A stretch of DNA of 64,000 nucleotides from positions 1,178,001 to 1,242,000 of the forward strand of contig NC_010528.1 in assembly GCF_000069785.1 (NCBI RefSeq), in the 5' to 3' direction. Source of the stretch: Cupriavidus taiwanensis LMG 19424. GTDB lineage: Bacteria > Pseudomonadota > Gammaproteobacteria > Burkholderiales > Burkholderiaceae. The position numbers and the translations under genes were made by a program. Below are positions 36,902 through 46,047 of the stretch, one piece after another. The notes beneath the pieces were generated by a model. The model was not told the origin of the DNA. It did no database searches and worked only from the letters and a program-made list of their open reading frames with translations. Positions within the stretch are counted from its first letter, which is position 1. Each line of letters opens with the position of its first letter.

Positions 36902-37690
36902 ATGATGCGCTTCGCCTTCCTCGGCAGCGGCAGCGAGGGCAACTCGCTGCTGATCGAATCCCGCGAAGACACCACCACCACCCGCGTGCTGCTGGACTGC
37001 GGCTTCGGCATCCGCGAGACCGCCCGGCGCCTGGAGCGCCTGGGCGTCACGCCGGACCAGCTCGACGCGGTGCTGGTCACGCACGAGCATGGCGATCATG
37101 TCGGATCGGCCTATGCCTTTGCCGCGCGCCATCGCCTGACGGTCTATACCAGCCACGGCACCTGGCTGGCCACCTCGCACCTGCGCGGCGCCGACGTGGC
37201 CGACGTGCGGGTCTGCTGTGCCGACCATGGTTTCGCCATCGGCGGCCTGCAGGTGCTGCCTTACACCGTGCCACACGACGCGCGCGAGCCGGTGCAGTTC
37301 GTGCTGTCGGACGGGCAGGCCCGGCTGGGCGTGCTGACCGATGCGGGGATGGAGACACCTTACGTGACCGCGCGCCTGGCGGGCGTCGATGCGCTGGTGC
37401 TCGAATGCAACCATGACCGCGAGATGCTGCGCAATTCAGTCTATCCGGCCTCGCTCAAGCGGCGCATCGGCGGCGACTTTGGCCACCTGGCCAATGAAGT
37501 CGCGGCCAGCATCCTGGCGCAGGTGGCTCATGACCGGCTGAACCGCGTGGTGGCCGCCCATCTGAGCAAGCAGAACAACACGCGTGAGCTGGCCACCGGT
37601 GCGCTGGCGGCGGCGCTGGGCGCAAGCCCGAGCGAAGTGCTGGTGGCGGATCAGGAAGAAGGCCTGGCGTGGCAGACGGTGCGGGCCTGA
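36902..37690 (+). CDS. MBL-fold metallohydrolase (YycJ/WalJ type)
   Basis: A 262-residue metallo-beta-lactamase-fold protein beginning MMRFAFLGSGSEGNSLLIES. The metal motif is VTHEHGDHVGSA (about 60-71), further ligands are in PHDAREP, LTDAGM and ECNHDREML. HLSKQNNTRELA is typical of the YycJ family, predicted nucleases. The start follows GGGGAAGG (36887-36894) with a 7-base space; GTG 36896 is an alternative. It is followed by a bidirectional terminator. Confidence 0.92.
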   Translation: MMRFAFLGSGSEGNSLLIESREDTTTTRVLLDCGFGIRETARRLERLGVTPDQLDAVLVTHEHGDHVGSAYAFAARHRLTVYTSHGTWLATSHLRGADVADVRVCCADHGFAIGGLQVLPYTVPHDAREPVQFVLSDGQARLGVLTDAGMETPYVTARLAGVDALVLECNHDREMLRNSVYPASLKRRIGGDFGHLANEVAASILAQVAHDRLNRVVAAHLSKQNNTRELATGALAAALGASPSEVLVADQEEGLAWQTVRA

Positions 37691-37731
37691 GGCCCGGCAG
37701 CAGGGATCGTGCGTGGGCGCGTCCCAAAAAC

Positions 37732-37759
37732 AAAAACCGGCCCGAAGGCCGGTTTTTTT
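37732..37759. terminator. Bidirectional terminator between MBL hydrolase and Ala-rich lipoprotein
   Basis: A stem of AAAAACCGGCC and GGCCGGTTTTT with a CGAA loop (37732-37757) has an A tract on one side and a T tract on the other, so it can stop transcription in both directions between these convergent genes. Confidence 0.9.
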
Positions 37760-37775
37760 ATCGGTGAAAAACCGA

Positions 37776-38018
37776 TTACTGCTTGGCGGCCGGAGCCGAA
37801 GCGTCAGCAGCCGGAGCCGAGGCGTCAGCAGCCGGGGCCGAAGCGTCAGCAGCGGGAGCGGCCGGGGCTTCAGCAGCCGGAGCCGAAGCTTCAGCAGCCG
37901 GAGCGGTGGCAGCCGGAGCAGCCGTGTCAGCGGCCGGAGCGGCGGCTTCTTCCTTCTTGCCGCAAGCAGCGAGAGCAACAGCGGCCAGCAGCGATGCGAT
38001 CAGGAGAGACTTCTTCAT
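37776..38018 (-). CDS. Small Ala/Pro-rich repeat lipoprotein
   Basis: An 80-residue protein starting MKKSLLIASLLAAVALAACGKKEE: signal peptide plus lipobox LAAC, so Cys19 is the lipidated residue. The mature part is almost only Ala, Pro, Ser, Asp and Glu, built from imperfect SAPAADA-like 7-residue units encoded by 21-bp repeats. AAAGGA precedes the ATG. No homologous fold is expected; it may serve as a flexible surface/periplasmic tether. Unusual AT-rich DNA with an 18-bp palindrome lies upstream. Function unknown. Confidence 0.82.
   Translation of the reverse strand: MKKSLLIASLLAAVALAACGKKEEAAAPAADTAAPAATAPAAEASAPAAEAPAAPAADASAPAADASAPAADASAPAAKQ
37785..37870. repeat. Tandem 21-bp repeats in the lipoprotein gene
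   Basis: Imperfect 21-bp units of the form GCGTCAGCAGCCGGRGCCGAR repeat three to four times in phase with the reading frame. Confidence 0.8.
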
Positions 38019-38059
38019 TGTTCGTCCTTTAACTTGTAATAACGAAAAACAGGCGATGA

Positions 38060-38077
38060 ATAATTACCGGTAATTAT
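38060..38077. promoter_or_regulatory. 18-bp perfect palindrome ATAATTACC-GGTAATTAT
   Basis: A perfect, AT-rich inverted repeat in a GC-rich chromosome, 42 bases upstream of the Ala/Pro-rich lipoprotein gene (minus strand). It is a regulator-binding candidate; the protein that binds it is unknown. Confidence 0.65.
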
Positions 38078-38216
38078 CGCTCTTGAACTGCAAAATTAGG
38101 CCCTCCCGGGTGCCGACATATGCAGTGGTCCACAGTACTAGCCAGCCGACGATTATATCCGCGTTTTCCCGGCTTGTGTAGCGCCGAAATTTGCTGATTC
38201 GCAATGTTACGCATTA

Positions 38217-39422
38217 TTACAGCCGCGGCCCCAATTGCAACCATCCCTCCAGGGTCCAGTGATGGAATGTTTCCATCAGATCGGGCAGATCGGCACAGGT
38301 CTCGACTTCCTGGGCACTGAGCTGCCGATTATCGGCCAACTTCTTCAGCCACGGCATCAATTCGGCCGGCGGCTCGTAGGCTTCTCCATTCAGGAAGAAA
38401 TTGGCCCGGTCGTAAAGCGCAATCGAAGCCGGGGCCAGTACCACCCCATGCCGGGACGCCAGTGTCGCATAACGGCGCAACGGCATGTCAGCGATCTCTG
38501 CAAATTCAACGCCAGGCTTGGGCTCGGACAGATGCGTGCCCAGAAACTCCGACACCATCTGGCTGTTCCATTGCAGTGCCTTGAGCCGTTCCGCCACCGC
38601 CTTGGCCATGCCGGCCGGCAATTGCGCGGGACGCGTCGCGGCGCGCTCGCCGGCATCGGCATAACGGCCGCCGAGGTCTTCGTTGTCTTCCACCGTTTCC
38701 GACAACCACGCCAGGAAGTGCCCGGCCAATTCGCGATAAGCGGGCGCGCGGAAACCGATCGAGCAGGTCATGCATTCGCCTTCGGCAATACCATCGTGCG
38801 CATATTGCGGCGGCAGGTACAGCATGTCGCCCGGCTCCAGCACCCATTCCTGTTCCGCGCTGAAGTCGGCAAGAATCTTCAGCGGCATGTCGGGAATCAG
38901 CTCAAGGCTGGTCTGTGACGAAATGCGCCAGCGGCGCCGGCCCGAGACTTGCAGCAGGAACACGTCATAGGAGTCGAAGTGCGGCCCCACGCCGCCGCCG
39001 TCGGTGGCGTAGCTGATCATCACGTCGTCGAGGCGGGCGTCGGGCACGAAGCGGAAGCGGCCCATCAGTTCCGCCGCGGCGGCATCGTGCAGGTTGACGC
39101 CCTGTACCAGCAGGGTCCACTGGCGGGTCTTGACGCCGGGCAGGTTTTCGCGCGCAAATGGACCGTGCGCGAGCTTCCAGCGGTTGCGGAAGTGCGTCAC
39201 CAGGCGCGATTCGACGTCGTCGCGATCGGCGAGATCGAAAAGCGCATCGCGCGACACCGGCGGCACAATTCCCGGCACCGCCTGTCGAATGAGCAAGGGC
39301 TTGCGATGCCAGACATCCCGCATGAATGCAGCAGGCGTCATGCCACCAAGCAGGTCGAGCGGAGTGTCTGGATCGACGGGGCCAGGGGGCAGGGCCTGCG
39401 CGTATAATGCGGAATCGTTCAT
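38217..39422 (-). CDS. JmjC/cupin ribosomal oxygenase, RoxA (YcfD) type
   Basis: A 401-residue Fe(II)/2-oxoglutarate oxygenase. The iron triad is His148 and Asp150 in GPHFDSYDVF and His209 in PPQYAHDGI. Length, the C-terminal winged-helix region and segments such as WRISSQTS and EPGDMLYLPP match YcfD/RoxA, which hydroxylates an Arg of ribosomal protein L16 in E. coli. Its 5' end lies head-to-head with the SlyD-type gene: the TATAAT of that gene falls within the first codons here. Confidence 0.92.
   Translation of the reverse strand: MNDSALYAQALPPGPVDPDTPLDLLGGMTPAAFMRDVWHRKPLLIRQAVPGIVPPVSRDALFDLADRDDVESRLVTHFRNRWKLAHGPFARENLPGVKTRQWTLLVQGVNLHDAAAAELMGRFRFVPDARLDDVMISYATDGGGVGPHFDSYDVFLLQVSGRRRWRISSQTSLELIPDMPLKILADFSAEQEWVLEPGDMLYLPPQYAHDGIAEGECMTCSIGFRAPAYRELAGHFLAWLSETVEDNEDLGGRYADAGERAATRPAQLPAGMAKAVAERLKALQWNSQMVSEFLGTHLSEPKPGVEFAEIADMPLRRYATLASRHGVVLAPASIALYDRANFFLNGEAYEPPAELMPWLKKLADNRQLSAQEVETCADLPDLMETFHHWTLEGWLQLGPRL
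39403..39408 (+). promoter_or_regulatory. -10 box of the FKBP gene
   Basis: TATAAT 26 bases before the TTG start of the FKBP gene, inside the 5' end of the oppositely oriented oxygenase gene. Confidence 0.6.
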
Positions 39423-39433
39423 GGAGTCAAGAA

Positions 39434-39961
39434 TTGAAAATCGCTAAGAACACGGTGGTGTCCGTGATGTACAAGCTATCGGACGCGCAAGGCAATCTGA
39501 TCGAGGAGTCAGATGAAGCCATGGTCTATTTGCACGGCGGGTATGATGGCACGTTCCCCAAGATCGAGGAAGCGCTCGACGGCCATGACACCGGCTTCGA
39601 GACCCAGCTGCAGCTGGAGCCGGAAGACGCGTTCGGCGACTACGATGCCGACCTGGTGAAGGTGGAGCCGCGCAACCGCTTCCCCGAGCCGCTCGAAGTC
39701 GGCATGCAGTTCGAGGGCATGCCCGAGGACGGCGACGAAGAAGACTCCGTCATCTACACCGTGACCGACGTGGCCGAGGACAAGGTCGTGCTCGACGGCA
39801 ATCATCCGCTGGCCGGCATGGCGCTGCGCTTCTGGCTGAAGGTTTCGGAAGTGCGCGAAGCCACCGCCGAGGAAGTCGAGCATGGCCACGCCCACGGCGC
39901 CTCGGGCGTCGAGGTGGTGGACGAAGACGAGGACGACGATACCCCCCGCACGCTGCACTGA
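39434..39961 (+). CDS. slyD: SlyD-type FKBP peptidyl-prolyl isomerase
   Basis: A 175-residue FKBP starting at TTG (MKIAKNTVVSVMYKL), 7 bases after GGAG at 39423-39426. The FKBP domain holds the inserted-flap (chaperone) domain, with YLHGGYDGTFPKIEEAL and LQLEPEDAFGDYD, and NHPLAGMALRFWLKV. The tail has several His (EHGHAHGA) and an acidic stretch, reminiscent of the metal-binding SlyD tail but shorter. It catalyses prolyl isomerisation and helps folding and possibly nickel delivery. Terminated by the hairpin at 39987-40010. Confidence 0.93.
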   Translation: MKIAKNTVVSVMYKLSDAQGNLIEESDEAMVYLHGGYDGTFPKIEEALDGHDTGFETQLQLEPEDAFGDYDADLVKVEPRNRFPEPLEVGMQFEGMPEDGDEEDSVIYTVTDVAEDKVVLDGNHPLAGMALRFWLKVSEVREATAEEVEHGHAHGASGVEVVDEDEDDDTPRTLH

Positions 39962-39984
39962 GCGCCCGCCTGCGTATCGCCCCT

Positions 39985-40018
39985 GAAGAAGCCGGCCGTT
40001 GCCGGCTTCTTTGCTTTG
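39985..40018. terminator. Bidirectional terminator after the FKBP gene
   Basis: Stem AGAAGCCGGC / GCCGGCTTCT (39987-39996, 40001-40010) with a CGTT loop, T tract on the plus side and A/G-rich stretch on the other. It lies between convergent genes. Confidence 0.85.
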
Positions 40019-40025
40019 GCGCGCG

Positions 40026-41066
40026 TCACTGCGGTGCCGGGGCGTCCTTCAGTACGACCGCGAACGGCGATGCCACGGCGGGGGTGATCACCAGCTCGGC
40101 CCATTGCGAGACCGTGCTGCTCGGCAGCGATACGCGCGTGAAGTTCTGCATCACCTTGCCGGCCGCGTCGCGCAGCGGCTTGTCGATGCCGAAGCCGCTG
40201 TCGGGGCCGCCGCCGGCCGCATGCACCAGCAACACCTGGCCGTTGAAGCGCGCGCTCAGGTCGCGCAGCTGGCGCTTGAATTCCAGGTAGCCATCGCGCG
40301 TGCGATGGCGCATGAAGCCGTCCAGCAGCGTGGGCCGTCCCCGCTTTTCCCAGCCGTTGGCAAAATGCGGATCGGCGTGCGCCACCACGACGATGCCGTT
40401 GAGGTCGCGCTGGCGCGCCACCGAGAACGCCCGGGCCAGCCACTGCCGGTTGGCTTCGCGCCGGTCCTCGAATTCGCTGTTGCGGCCGCCTTCATCGCGG
40501 TAGTGGTTATTGTCGCCCGGCACGTTCAGGCCGACGATGAGCACATCGCCGACGCTGATGCGCATGTTCTCGCGGAAGCTGCGAAACAGCGCCTGGTCCG
40601 ATTGCCGCACCAGCGGCCGCGATTGCCGGCCGAGCGTGGCGTCTTCCGGAAAGAACAGTTCGCGCAGGCGGTTCAGCCGCTCGACCGGGTCGAAGCTGCC
40701 GTTGACCGGCAGCCGGCATTCGGACCAGTCAGTTTCGCCCGGCACATAGATCAGCGGCAGCGGCGACTGGTTCAGCAACTGCTGGCGGCTGCCGAGCACG
40801 GCGTCGCTGCACGATTCCGTATCGCCCTTGATGCCGCCGGCATGGATGACCAGGTTCAGCTTGCGCTCGGCGAAGTGCTCGAGCAGCGTCGCCATATTGG
40901 CCTCCGCGGCGGGCCATTGCGGCAGGTCGGCGATCAGCGCGATGCGCACCACCTGGGGCTTGGCCGGCGGCCGCGCCGCCAGCGCGTGCGGCGCGGCCGT
41001 CGCCATGGCGATCAAGCACAGCCACGGCAGCAGCAGGGTCGGCAGGGCGCGTCGCAGCGCGTTCAT
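40026..41066 (-). CDS. Secreted metallophosphoesterase-like protein, degenerate motifs
   Basis: A 346-residue protein with a signal peptide (about 1-30, ending AHALA). The remaining sequence follows the order of calcineurin-like phosphoesterases, but each metal motif is altered: ALIADLPQW for Dx[13 protein letters not shown] for GDxxD, YVPGETDW for GNH[D/E], and LVHAAGGG for GHxH; only [10 protein letters not shown] keeps a His. It may therefore lack catalysis or use a different metal site. The ATG overlaps the mutS stop (ATGA), so it is translated coupled to mutS. Function unknown. Confidence 0.72.
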   Translation of the reverse strand: MNALRRALPTLLLPWLCLIAMATAAPHALAARPPAKPQVVRIALIADLPQWPAAEANMATLLEHFAERKLNLVIHAGGIKGDTESCSDAVLGSRQQLLNQSPLPLIYVPGETDWSECRLPVNGSFDPVERLNRLRELFFPEDATLGRQSRPLVRQSDQALFRSFRENMRISVGDVLIVGLNVPGDNNHYRDEGGRNSEFEDRREANRQWLARAFSVARQRDLNGIVVVAHADPHFANGWEKRGRPTLLDGFMRHRTRDGYLEFKRQLRDLSARFNGQVLLVHAAGGGPDSGFGIDKPLRDAAGKVMQNFTRVSLPSSTVSQWAELVITPAVASPFAVVLKDAPAPQ

Positions 41067-43768
41067 GCCGTGTCGACCGCCTCGCCCGCGAGCGCCTTGA
41101 GCCGGTACAGCGCGTCCAGTGCCGCGCGCGGCGTCAGGGTGTCCGGGTCCAGGTCGGCCAGCGCATCGATCACGGCGGCCTGCTCCGGCGCCAGCACGGC
41201 GGCACCGTTGGCGGAAGCCGTGCCGGCATCGCCATCGTCCCAGGCCTCGTCGTCGTCCGGCGTCGGCGGCGCGGCGAACAGGTCGAGTTGCGGCGTGGGC
41301 GTGGCGTCGGCGGATTGCTGCTCCAGCCAGGCCAGGTGCTTGCGCGCGGCGCGGATCACCGGCTGCGGCACGCCGGCCAGTTGCGCCACCTGCAGGCCAT
41401 AACTCTGGCTGGCCGGGCCGTCCTGCACCGCATGCAGGAACACGATGCCGTCGCCGTGCTCGACCGCCGACAGGTGCACGTTGGCCGCCTGCGGGAACTC
41501 CTGCGGCAGCTGGGTCAGCTCGAAGTAGTGCGTGGCGAACAGGGTATGGCTGCGGTTGTGCGACAGCAGGTGGCGCGCGATCGCCCACGCCAGCGCCAGG
41601 CCGTCGAAGGTCGAGGTGCCGCGGCCGATCTCGTCCATCAGCACCAGCGATGCCGGCGTGGCGTGGTGCAGGATGCCGGCGGCCTCGGTCATTTCGACCA
41701 TGAAGGTCGAGCGCCCGCCGGCCAGGTCGTCGGCGGCGCCGATGCGGGTAAAGATGCGGTCGATCGGCCCGATCACCGCCCGCCGCGCCGGCACATAGGC
41801 GCCGACGCAGGCCAGCAGCACGATCAGCGCGGTCTGGCGCATGAAGGTCGATTTGCCGCCCATGTTCGGGCCGGTGATCAGCAACAGCTTGCGCGCCTCG
41901 TTGAGCTGGCAGTCGTTGGCGATAAACGCCACCGACTCCGCCGCGAGCTGGCCTTCGACCACCGGGTGCCGGCCCTGCACGATATCGACCACGTTCTCGG
42001 CGACGCGCTCCGGCGCCGACCAGTCCAGCGTCTGCGCGCGCTCGGCCAGTGCCGCCAGCACGTCCAGCCGCGCCAGCGCGGCGGCCACGCGCTGCAGCTC
42101 GCCGATATGCGGCAGCAGGGCTTGCAGCAGGCCCTCGTACAGCTGCTTCTCGCGCGCCAGTGCGCGGTCCTGCGCCGAAAGTGCCTTGTCTTCGAAGGCC
42201 TTCAGCTCGGGCGTGATGTAGCGCTCGGCGTTCTTCAGGGTCTGGCGGCGGCGGTAGTCGTCGGGCACCTTGTCGGCCTGGCCGTTGGTGACCTCGATAT
42301 AGAAGCCGTGCACGCGGTTGAACTCGACGCGCAGGTTCGCAATGCCGGTGCGCGCGCGCTCGCGCGCTTCCAGGTCGATCAGGAACTGGCCGCAGTTTTC
42401 GGAGATATCGCGCAGCTCGTCGAGCTCGGCATCGAAGCCGCGCGCGATCACGCCGCCGTCGCGCACCACCGTGGCGGGTTCTTCGGCCACGGCGCGGACC
42501 AGCAGCTCCAGGCAAGCCTGCGGCACGGCCAGGTCCTGCACGGTTTGCGCCAGCAGCAGGCTGCCCTGGTCGTCGCGCAGGCAGGCCTGCACCTCCGGCA
42601 GCGCGCGCAGCGTGTCGCGCAGCGACGACAGGTCGCGCGGGCGCGCGTTGAGCAGCGCCAGGCGCGAGGTGATGCGCTCGACGTCGGCCAGCCGGCGCAG
42701 CGCCGCGCGCAGCGCGTCGCTGCCCTGGTCGATCAGCACGCCGATGGCCTGCTGCCGTGCCTGCGGGACGGCGGGGTCGCGCAGCGGGTGGTGCAGCCAG
42801 TGGCGCAGCGCGCGGCTGCCCATGGCGGTGCAGCAGGTGTCAAGCAGCGAGAACAGCGTCGGCGACTCGCCGCCTCGCAGCGTTTCGGTCAGCTCCAGGT
42901 TGCGCCGGGTGGCGGAATCCAGCCCGACGTACTCCGATTCGCGCTCGACCTTCACGCCCTGCACATGGCGTAGCGACTGGCCCTGGGTGGTGGCGGCGTA
43001 GTTCAGCAGCGCGCCGGCCGCGCCCAGCGCGGCCCCCAGCCCGGCACAGCCGAACGGGTCCAGGCTGGCCACGCCGAGCTGCTCGCGCAGCCGGCGCGTG
43101 CCGGCGTCCTGGTCGAAGTGCCATTCCGGCAGGCGCGTGCGTGCGCACGCCAGCGCGGGCAGTTCGATGCCATCGGCATAAAGCAGCTCGGCCGGGCGGA
43201 TGCGCTCCAGTTCGCGGCCCAGCAGCGCCGCTTCGCATTCCATCAGGCGCAGTTCGCCGCTGGCCAGGTTCAGCCACGCCAGGCCGGTCTTGCTGACGCC
43301 GCGGCGCGTGGTCTGCTGGTGCACGGCCATCAGGAAGGTATCGGCCTTGTCCGGCAGCAGCGCGGCATCGGTCAGCGTGCCCGGGGTGACGATGCGCACC
43401 ACCTTGCGCTCCACCGGCCCCTTGCTGGTGGCCGGGTCGCCGATCTGCTCGCAGATCGCAACCGATTCGCCCAGCTTCACCAGCCGCGCCAGGTACTGGT
43501 CCACCGAATGGAAGGGGATGCCGGCCATGCGGATCGGCACGCCGTTGGAAGCGCCGCGCGCGGTCAGCGTGATGTCGAGCAGGCGCGCCGCCTTCTCGGC
43601 ATCGTCATGAAAAAGTTCGTAGAAGTCACCCATGCGGTAGAACAGCAGGGTGTCGGGATGGTCCGCCTTGATGCGCAAATATTGCGCCATCATGGGTGTG
43701 TGCTTGCCTGCGGACGAATCGGCCTGCGCCTGTTCGGTGTCGGTCTTTTTCTGCAATCCCATTGCCAT
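41063..43768 (-). CDS. mutS: DNA mismatch repair protein MutS
   Basis: A 901-residue mismatch sensor. The N-terminal mismatch-binding motif is in [13 protein letters not shown] (Phe-x-Glu region near residue 50), connector, lever and clamp domains follow, and the ATPase holds [13 protein letters not shown] (about 628-640), a Walker B in [13 protein letters not shown] and the downstream ATHYFELT. Length is a little above E. coli MutS (853) owing to a linker with [12 protein letters not shown] before the C-terminus. It overlaps the phosphoesterase-like gene by 4 bases. Confidence 0.97.
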   Translation of the reverse strand: MAMGLQKKTDTEQAQADSSAGKHTPMMAQYLRIKADHPDTLLFYRMGDFYELFHDDAEKAARLLDITLTARGASNGVPIRMAGIPFHSVDQYLARLVKLGESVAICEQIGDPATSKGPVERKVVRIVTPGTLTDAALLPDKADTFLMAVHQQTTRRGVSKTGLAWLNLASGELRLMECEAALLGRELERIRPAELLYADGIELPALACARTRLPEWHFDQDAGTRRLREQLGVASLDPFGCAGLGAALGAAGALLNYAATTQGQSLRHVQGVKVERESEYVGLDSATRRNLELTETLRGGESPTLFSLLDTCCTAMGSRALRHWLHHPLRDPAVPQARQQAIGVLIDQGSDALRAALRRLADVERITSRLALLNARPRDLSSLRDTLRALPEVQACLRDDQGSLLLAQTVQDLAVPQACLELLVRAVAEEPATVVRDGGVIARGFDAELDELRDISENCGQFLIDLEARERARTGIANLRVEFNRVHGFYIEVTNGQADKVPDDYRRRQTLKNAERYITPELKAFEDKALSAQDRALAREKQLYEGLLQALLPHIGELQRVAAALARLDVLAALAERAQTLDWSAPERVAENVVDIVQGRHPVVEGQLAAESVAFIANDCQLNEARKLLLITGPNMGGKSTFMRQTALIVLLACVGAYVPARRAVIGPIDRIFTRIGAADDLAGGRSTFMVEMTEAAGILHHATPASLVLMDEIGRGTSTFDGLALAWAIARHLLSHNRSHTLFATHYFELTQLPQEFPQAANVHLSAVEHGDGIVFLHAVQDGPASQSYGLQVAQLAGVPQPVIRAARKHLAWLEQQSADATPTPQLDLFAAPPTPDDDEAWDDGDAGTASANGAAVLAPEQAAVIDALADLDPDTLTPRAALDALYRLKALAGEAVDTA

Positions 43769-43977
43769 TTAGCCTGTCTGGCGGTGGGCCTGCATCGTGC
43801 CGCCCGATCCGCGCGAGCGCACCCTGCGTGCCGTGGAAAAGCGCCTCCGCGGTGGCGGGCCGGGCGCTGGTCCGGCGGCCTGCGGCCGCGGCACTAAGGG
43901 GCGTTTTCGAATATGGGCGATATGGTACAGCACGGTGGCGACGCCGAAGGGTCGCAGACCCCTGTGGCGGCCCGGGA

Positions 43978-44412
43978 TCAGCGGAACACCAGCACCGGAA
44001 TATCGCTATGGGTCAGCACCTTCTGCGTTTCGCTGCCCAGCAGCAGCCCGCTGAGGCCGCGGCGGCCATGCGAGGCCATGAAGATGACATCGCAGCCCAG
44101 GTCCCTGGCGGCATGGATGATGCCCTGGTACGGCGCCGACGCGCTGGAGACGTGGCCGGTGCATGGCACGCCGGCCAGCGCGGCCGCGGACTCGACCTTG
44201 GCCAGTTCCTGGCGCGCATCGGCTTGCACGCGCTGCTGGTACGCGTCGCGCTTTTCGTGCGAGCTGTCGCTGGTCAGCACATACGGATAGCTCTCCACGC
44301 ACATGTAGGGCGTGAGCCGTGCCGCCGATGTGCGGGCGAACTGGATGGCGGCGGAGACCGCCCGGTGCGACAGCTCCGAGCCGTCGACGGGGAGCAGGAT
44401 GTGCTTGAACAT
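43978..44412 (-). CDS. Universal stress protein UspA family
   Basis: A 144-residue single-domain Usp beginning MFKHILLPVDGSELS. The ATP-binding loop G-2x-G-9x-G[S/T] is seen as MASHGRRGLSGLLLGSETQKVL, so it is likely an ATP-binding member. AAAAGGACGCC gives a good Shine-Dalgarno. It follows ppk2 on the same strand after 79 bases, together suggesting a stress or starvation context. Confidence 0.92.
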   Translation of the reverse strand: MFKHILLPVDGSELSHRAVSAAIQFARTSAARLTPYMCVESYPYVLTSDSSHEKRDAYQQRVQADARQELAKVESAAALAGVPCTGHVSSASAPYQGIIHAARDLGCDVIFMASHGRRGLSGLLLGSETQKVLTHSDIPVLVFR

Positions 44413-44491
44413 GGCGTCCTTTTTATGTTGTGTGTGGCGAATGGCGCGAAGCGGGCGAGCGCGGGCGGCATCCTATGCTGCCGCGCCGCGT

Positions 44492-45601
44492 TCAGTTGGC
44501 CAGCGCGCGCCCGACGATCAGCGGATCCGGCTGGCCGATGGCGGTGGTGTCGCGGTTGGCATACGGGAAGCGCGACAGGATGTAGCGCAGTGCATTGAGC
44601 CGCGCGCGCTTCTTGCAATCGGAGCGGATCACCGTCCATGGCGCATCGGCGGTATCGGTATGCGCGAACATGGCCTCCTTGGCGCGGGTGTAGTCGTCCC
44701 ATTTGTCGAGCGAGGCCACGTCGACCGGGCTGAGCTTCCATTGCTTGAGCGGATGGATCTCGCGCTCGCGGAAGCGCCGGCGCTGCTCCTTCTGGCTTAC
44801 CGAGAACCAGAACTTGAACAGGTGGATGCCGCTGCGCACCAGGTGCCGCTCGAAATCCGGCGCCTGCTGCAGGAAGTCCTGGTATTCGCGCGCCGAGCAA
44901 AAGCCCATCACATGCTCGACGCCGGCGCGGTTGTACCAGGAGCGGTCGAACAGCACGATCTCTCCCGCGGACGGCAGGTGCTGCACGTAGCGCTGGAAGT
45001 ACCATTGCCCGCGTTCGGCCTCGGTAGGCTTTTCCAGCGCCACCACGCGGGCGCCGCGCGGGTTCATGTGTTCCATGAAGCGTTTGATGGTACCGCCCTT
45101 GCCGGCGGCGTCGCGGCCTTCGAACAGGATCACCACGCGCTGGCCGGTCTCGCGCACCCAGGCCTGGAACTTGAGCAGTTCCACCTGCAGGCGGTACTTC
45201 TGCTTCTCGTAATTGCGCCGCGACATCAGGTTCTGGTACGGGTAGGCGCCTTCGCGCCAGCCGGCGGACAGTTCGTCGTCCGGGTGGCGCTGGCGGCCAG
45301 CCTGCCAGGCGGCGGGATCGCCTTCGAGGATCAGGCTGCGCAATTGCGCGGCCTCGTCCGGCGCCAGGCCGTCGAGCAGCGTGCGGATGGCGCCAAGCAT
45401 GCCGGTGCCATCGCCGGCCTGGCTGGCCAGGATGTCCTGCATGCCGCCTGCCGCCAGTTGCACGGCGGCTTCGACGGCGCTGTCGACTTCATTGCGCTGG
45501 GCCGACAGCGCGGAGCGGGTGGGCAGCACATCGCCGCGGGCCGTGGCGCGGGGCCGTGTCGCGCCCGGAGTGCGCGAGGTCTGGAGGTTGGGGTCGGTCA
45601 T
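44492..45601 (-). CDS. ppk2: Polyphosphate kinase 2
   Basis: A 369-residue PPK2 family kinase that transfers phosphate between polyphosphate and nucleotides. Walker A is EGRDAAGKGG (161-170), Walker B IVLFDRSWYNR (215-225), the lid RRFREREIHPLKQWKLSP. A roughly 110-residue N-terminal extension with low similarity precedes the kinase core. One PPK2 domain is present, so the protein is class I or III-like. Cupriavidus is known to hold several PPK2 proteins. The neighbours uspA and a YdcH-type gene are on the same strand. Confidence 0.93.
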   Translation of the reverse strand: MTDPNLQTSRTPGATRPRATARGDVLPTRSALSAQRNEVDSAVEAAVQLAAGGMQDILASQAGDGTGMLGAIRTLLDGLAPDEAAQLRSLILEGDPAAWQAGRQRHPDDELSAGWREGAYPYQNLMSRRNYEKQKYRLQVELLKFQAWVRETGQRVVILFEGRDAAGKGGTIKRFMEHMNPRGARVVALEKPTEAERGQWYFQRYVQHLPSAGEIVLFDRSWYNRAGVEHVMGFCSAREYQDFLQQAPDFERHLVRSGIHLFKFWFSVSQKEQRRRFREREIHPLKQWKLSPVDVASLDKWDDYTRAKEAMFAHTDTADAPWTVIRSDCKKRARLNALRYILSRFPYANRDTTAIGQPDPLIVGRALAN

Positions 45602-45614
45602 CTGCGCGCCTCCG

Positions 45615-45830
45615 TCAGGCGGCGGTGCGGCGCAGGATTTGATAGAGCTGGTCCTTGAGCAGCAGCTTCTCTTTTTTCAGCCGCTCGATTTCGAACGTGG
45701 AAGCCGGCACCAGGCCGCGCTCCATGTTGTGGATTTCCTGATCGAGCGAATTGTGGCGGTGGAACAGCCGCGCAAAGTGCGCGTCTTGGGTCTTCAGGGT
45801 GCTGATCTGGTCGCGGTACTCGGGAAACAT
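45615..45830 (-). CDS. YdcH/DUF465 family small coiled-coil protein
   Basis: A 71-residue protein, MFPEYRDQISTLKTQDAHFARLF, with the typical DUF465 start and a charged coiled coil ending LKKEKLLLKDQLYQIL. Function is unknown. The ATG 45830 follows AGGAGAG; the upstream in-frame ATG lacks one. It lies 13 bases upstream of ppk2, so it is probably the first gene of a ydcH-ppk2-uspA transcript. Confidence 0.87.
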   Translation of the reverse strand: MFPEYRDQISTLKTQDAHFARLFHRHNSLDQEIHNMERGLVPASTFEIERLKKEKLLLKDQLYQILRRTAA

Positions 45831-45982
45831 GCTGGCTCTCCTGTGGCTGGATCCGCGCGCACATGGCGTGGCGCATGGATTCATTCTGGTGAGCGCAGGG
45901 CGGCGCGGCCTTGACCAGGATCATGGCTCGCCGGGGAATGAGACGAGGCCGCGTTGGGCAACGCACGTGCATGCGGCCCCGT

Positions 45983-46014
45983 AAAAACAAACGCCCGCCG
46001 GAATGCGGCGGGCG
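45983..46014 (-). terminator. Rho-independent terminator after suhB
   Basis: A 9-bp stem CGCCCGCCG / CGGCGGGCG (45992-46000, 46006-46014) with a GAATG loop; on the minus strand it is followed by TTTGTTTTTAC, a good U tract. Confidence 0.85.
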
Positions 46015-46047
46015 GGCTGGCATGGCCGCTCAGGCCATCAGCGGGAT

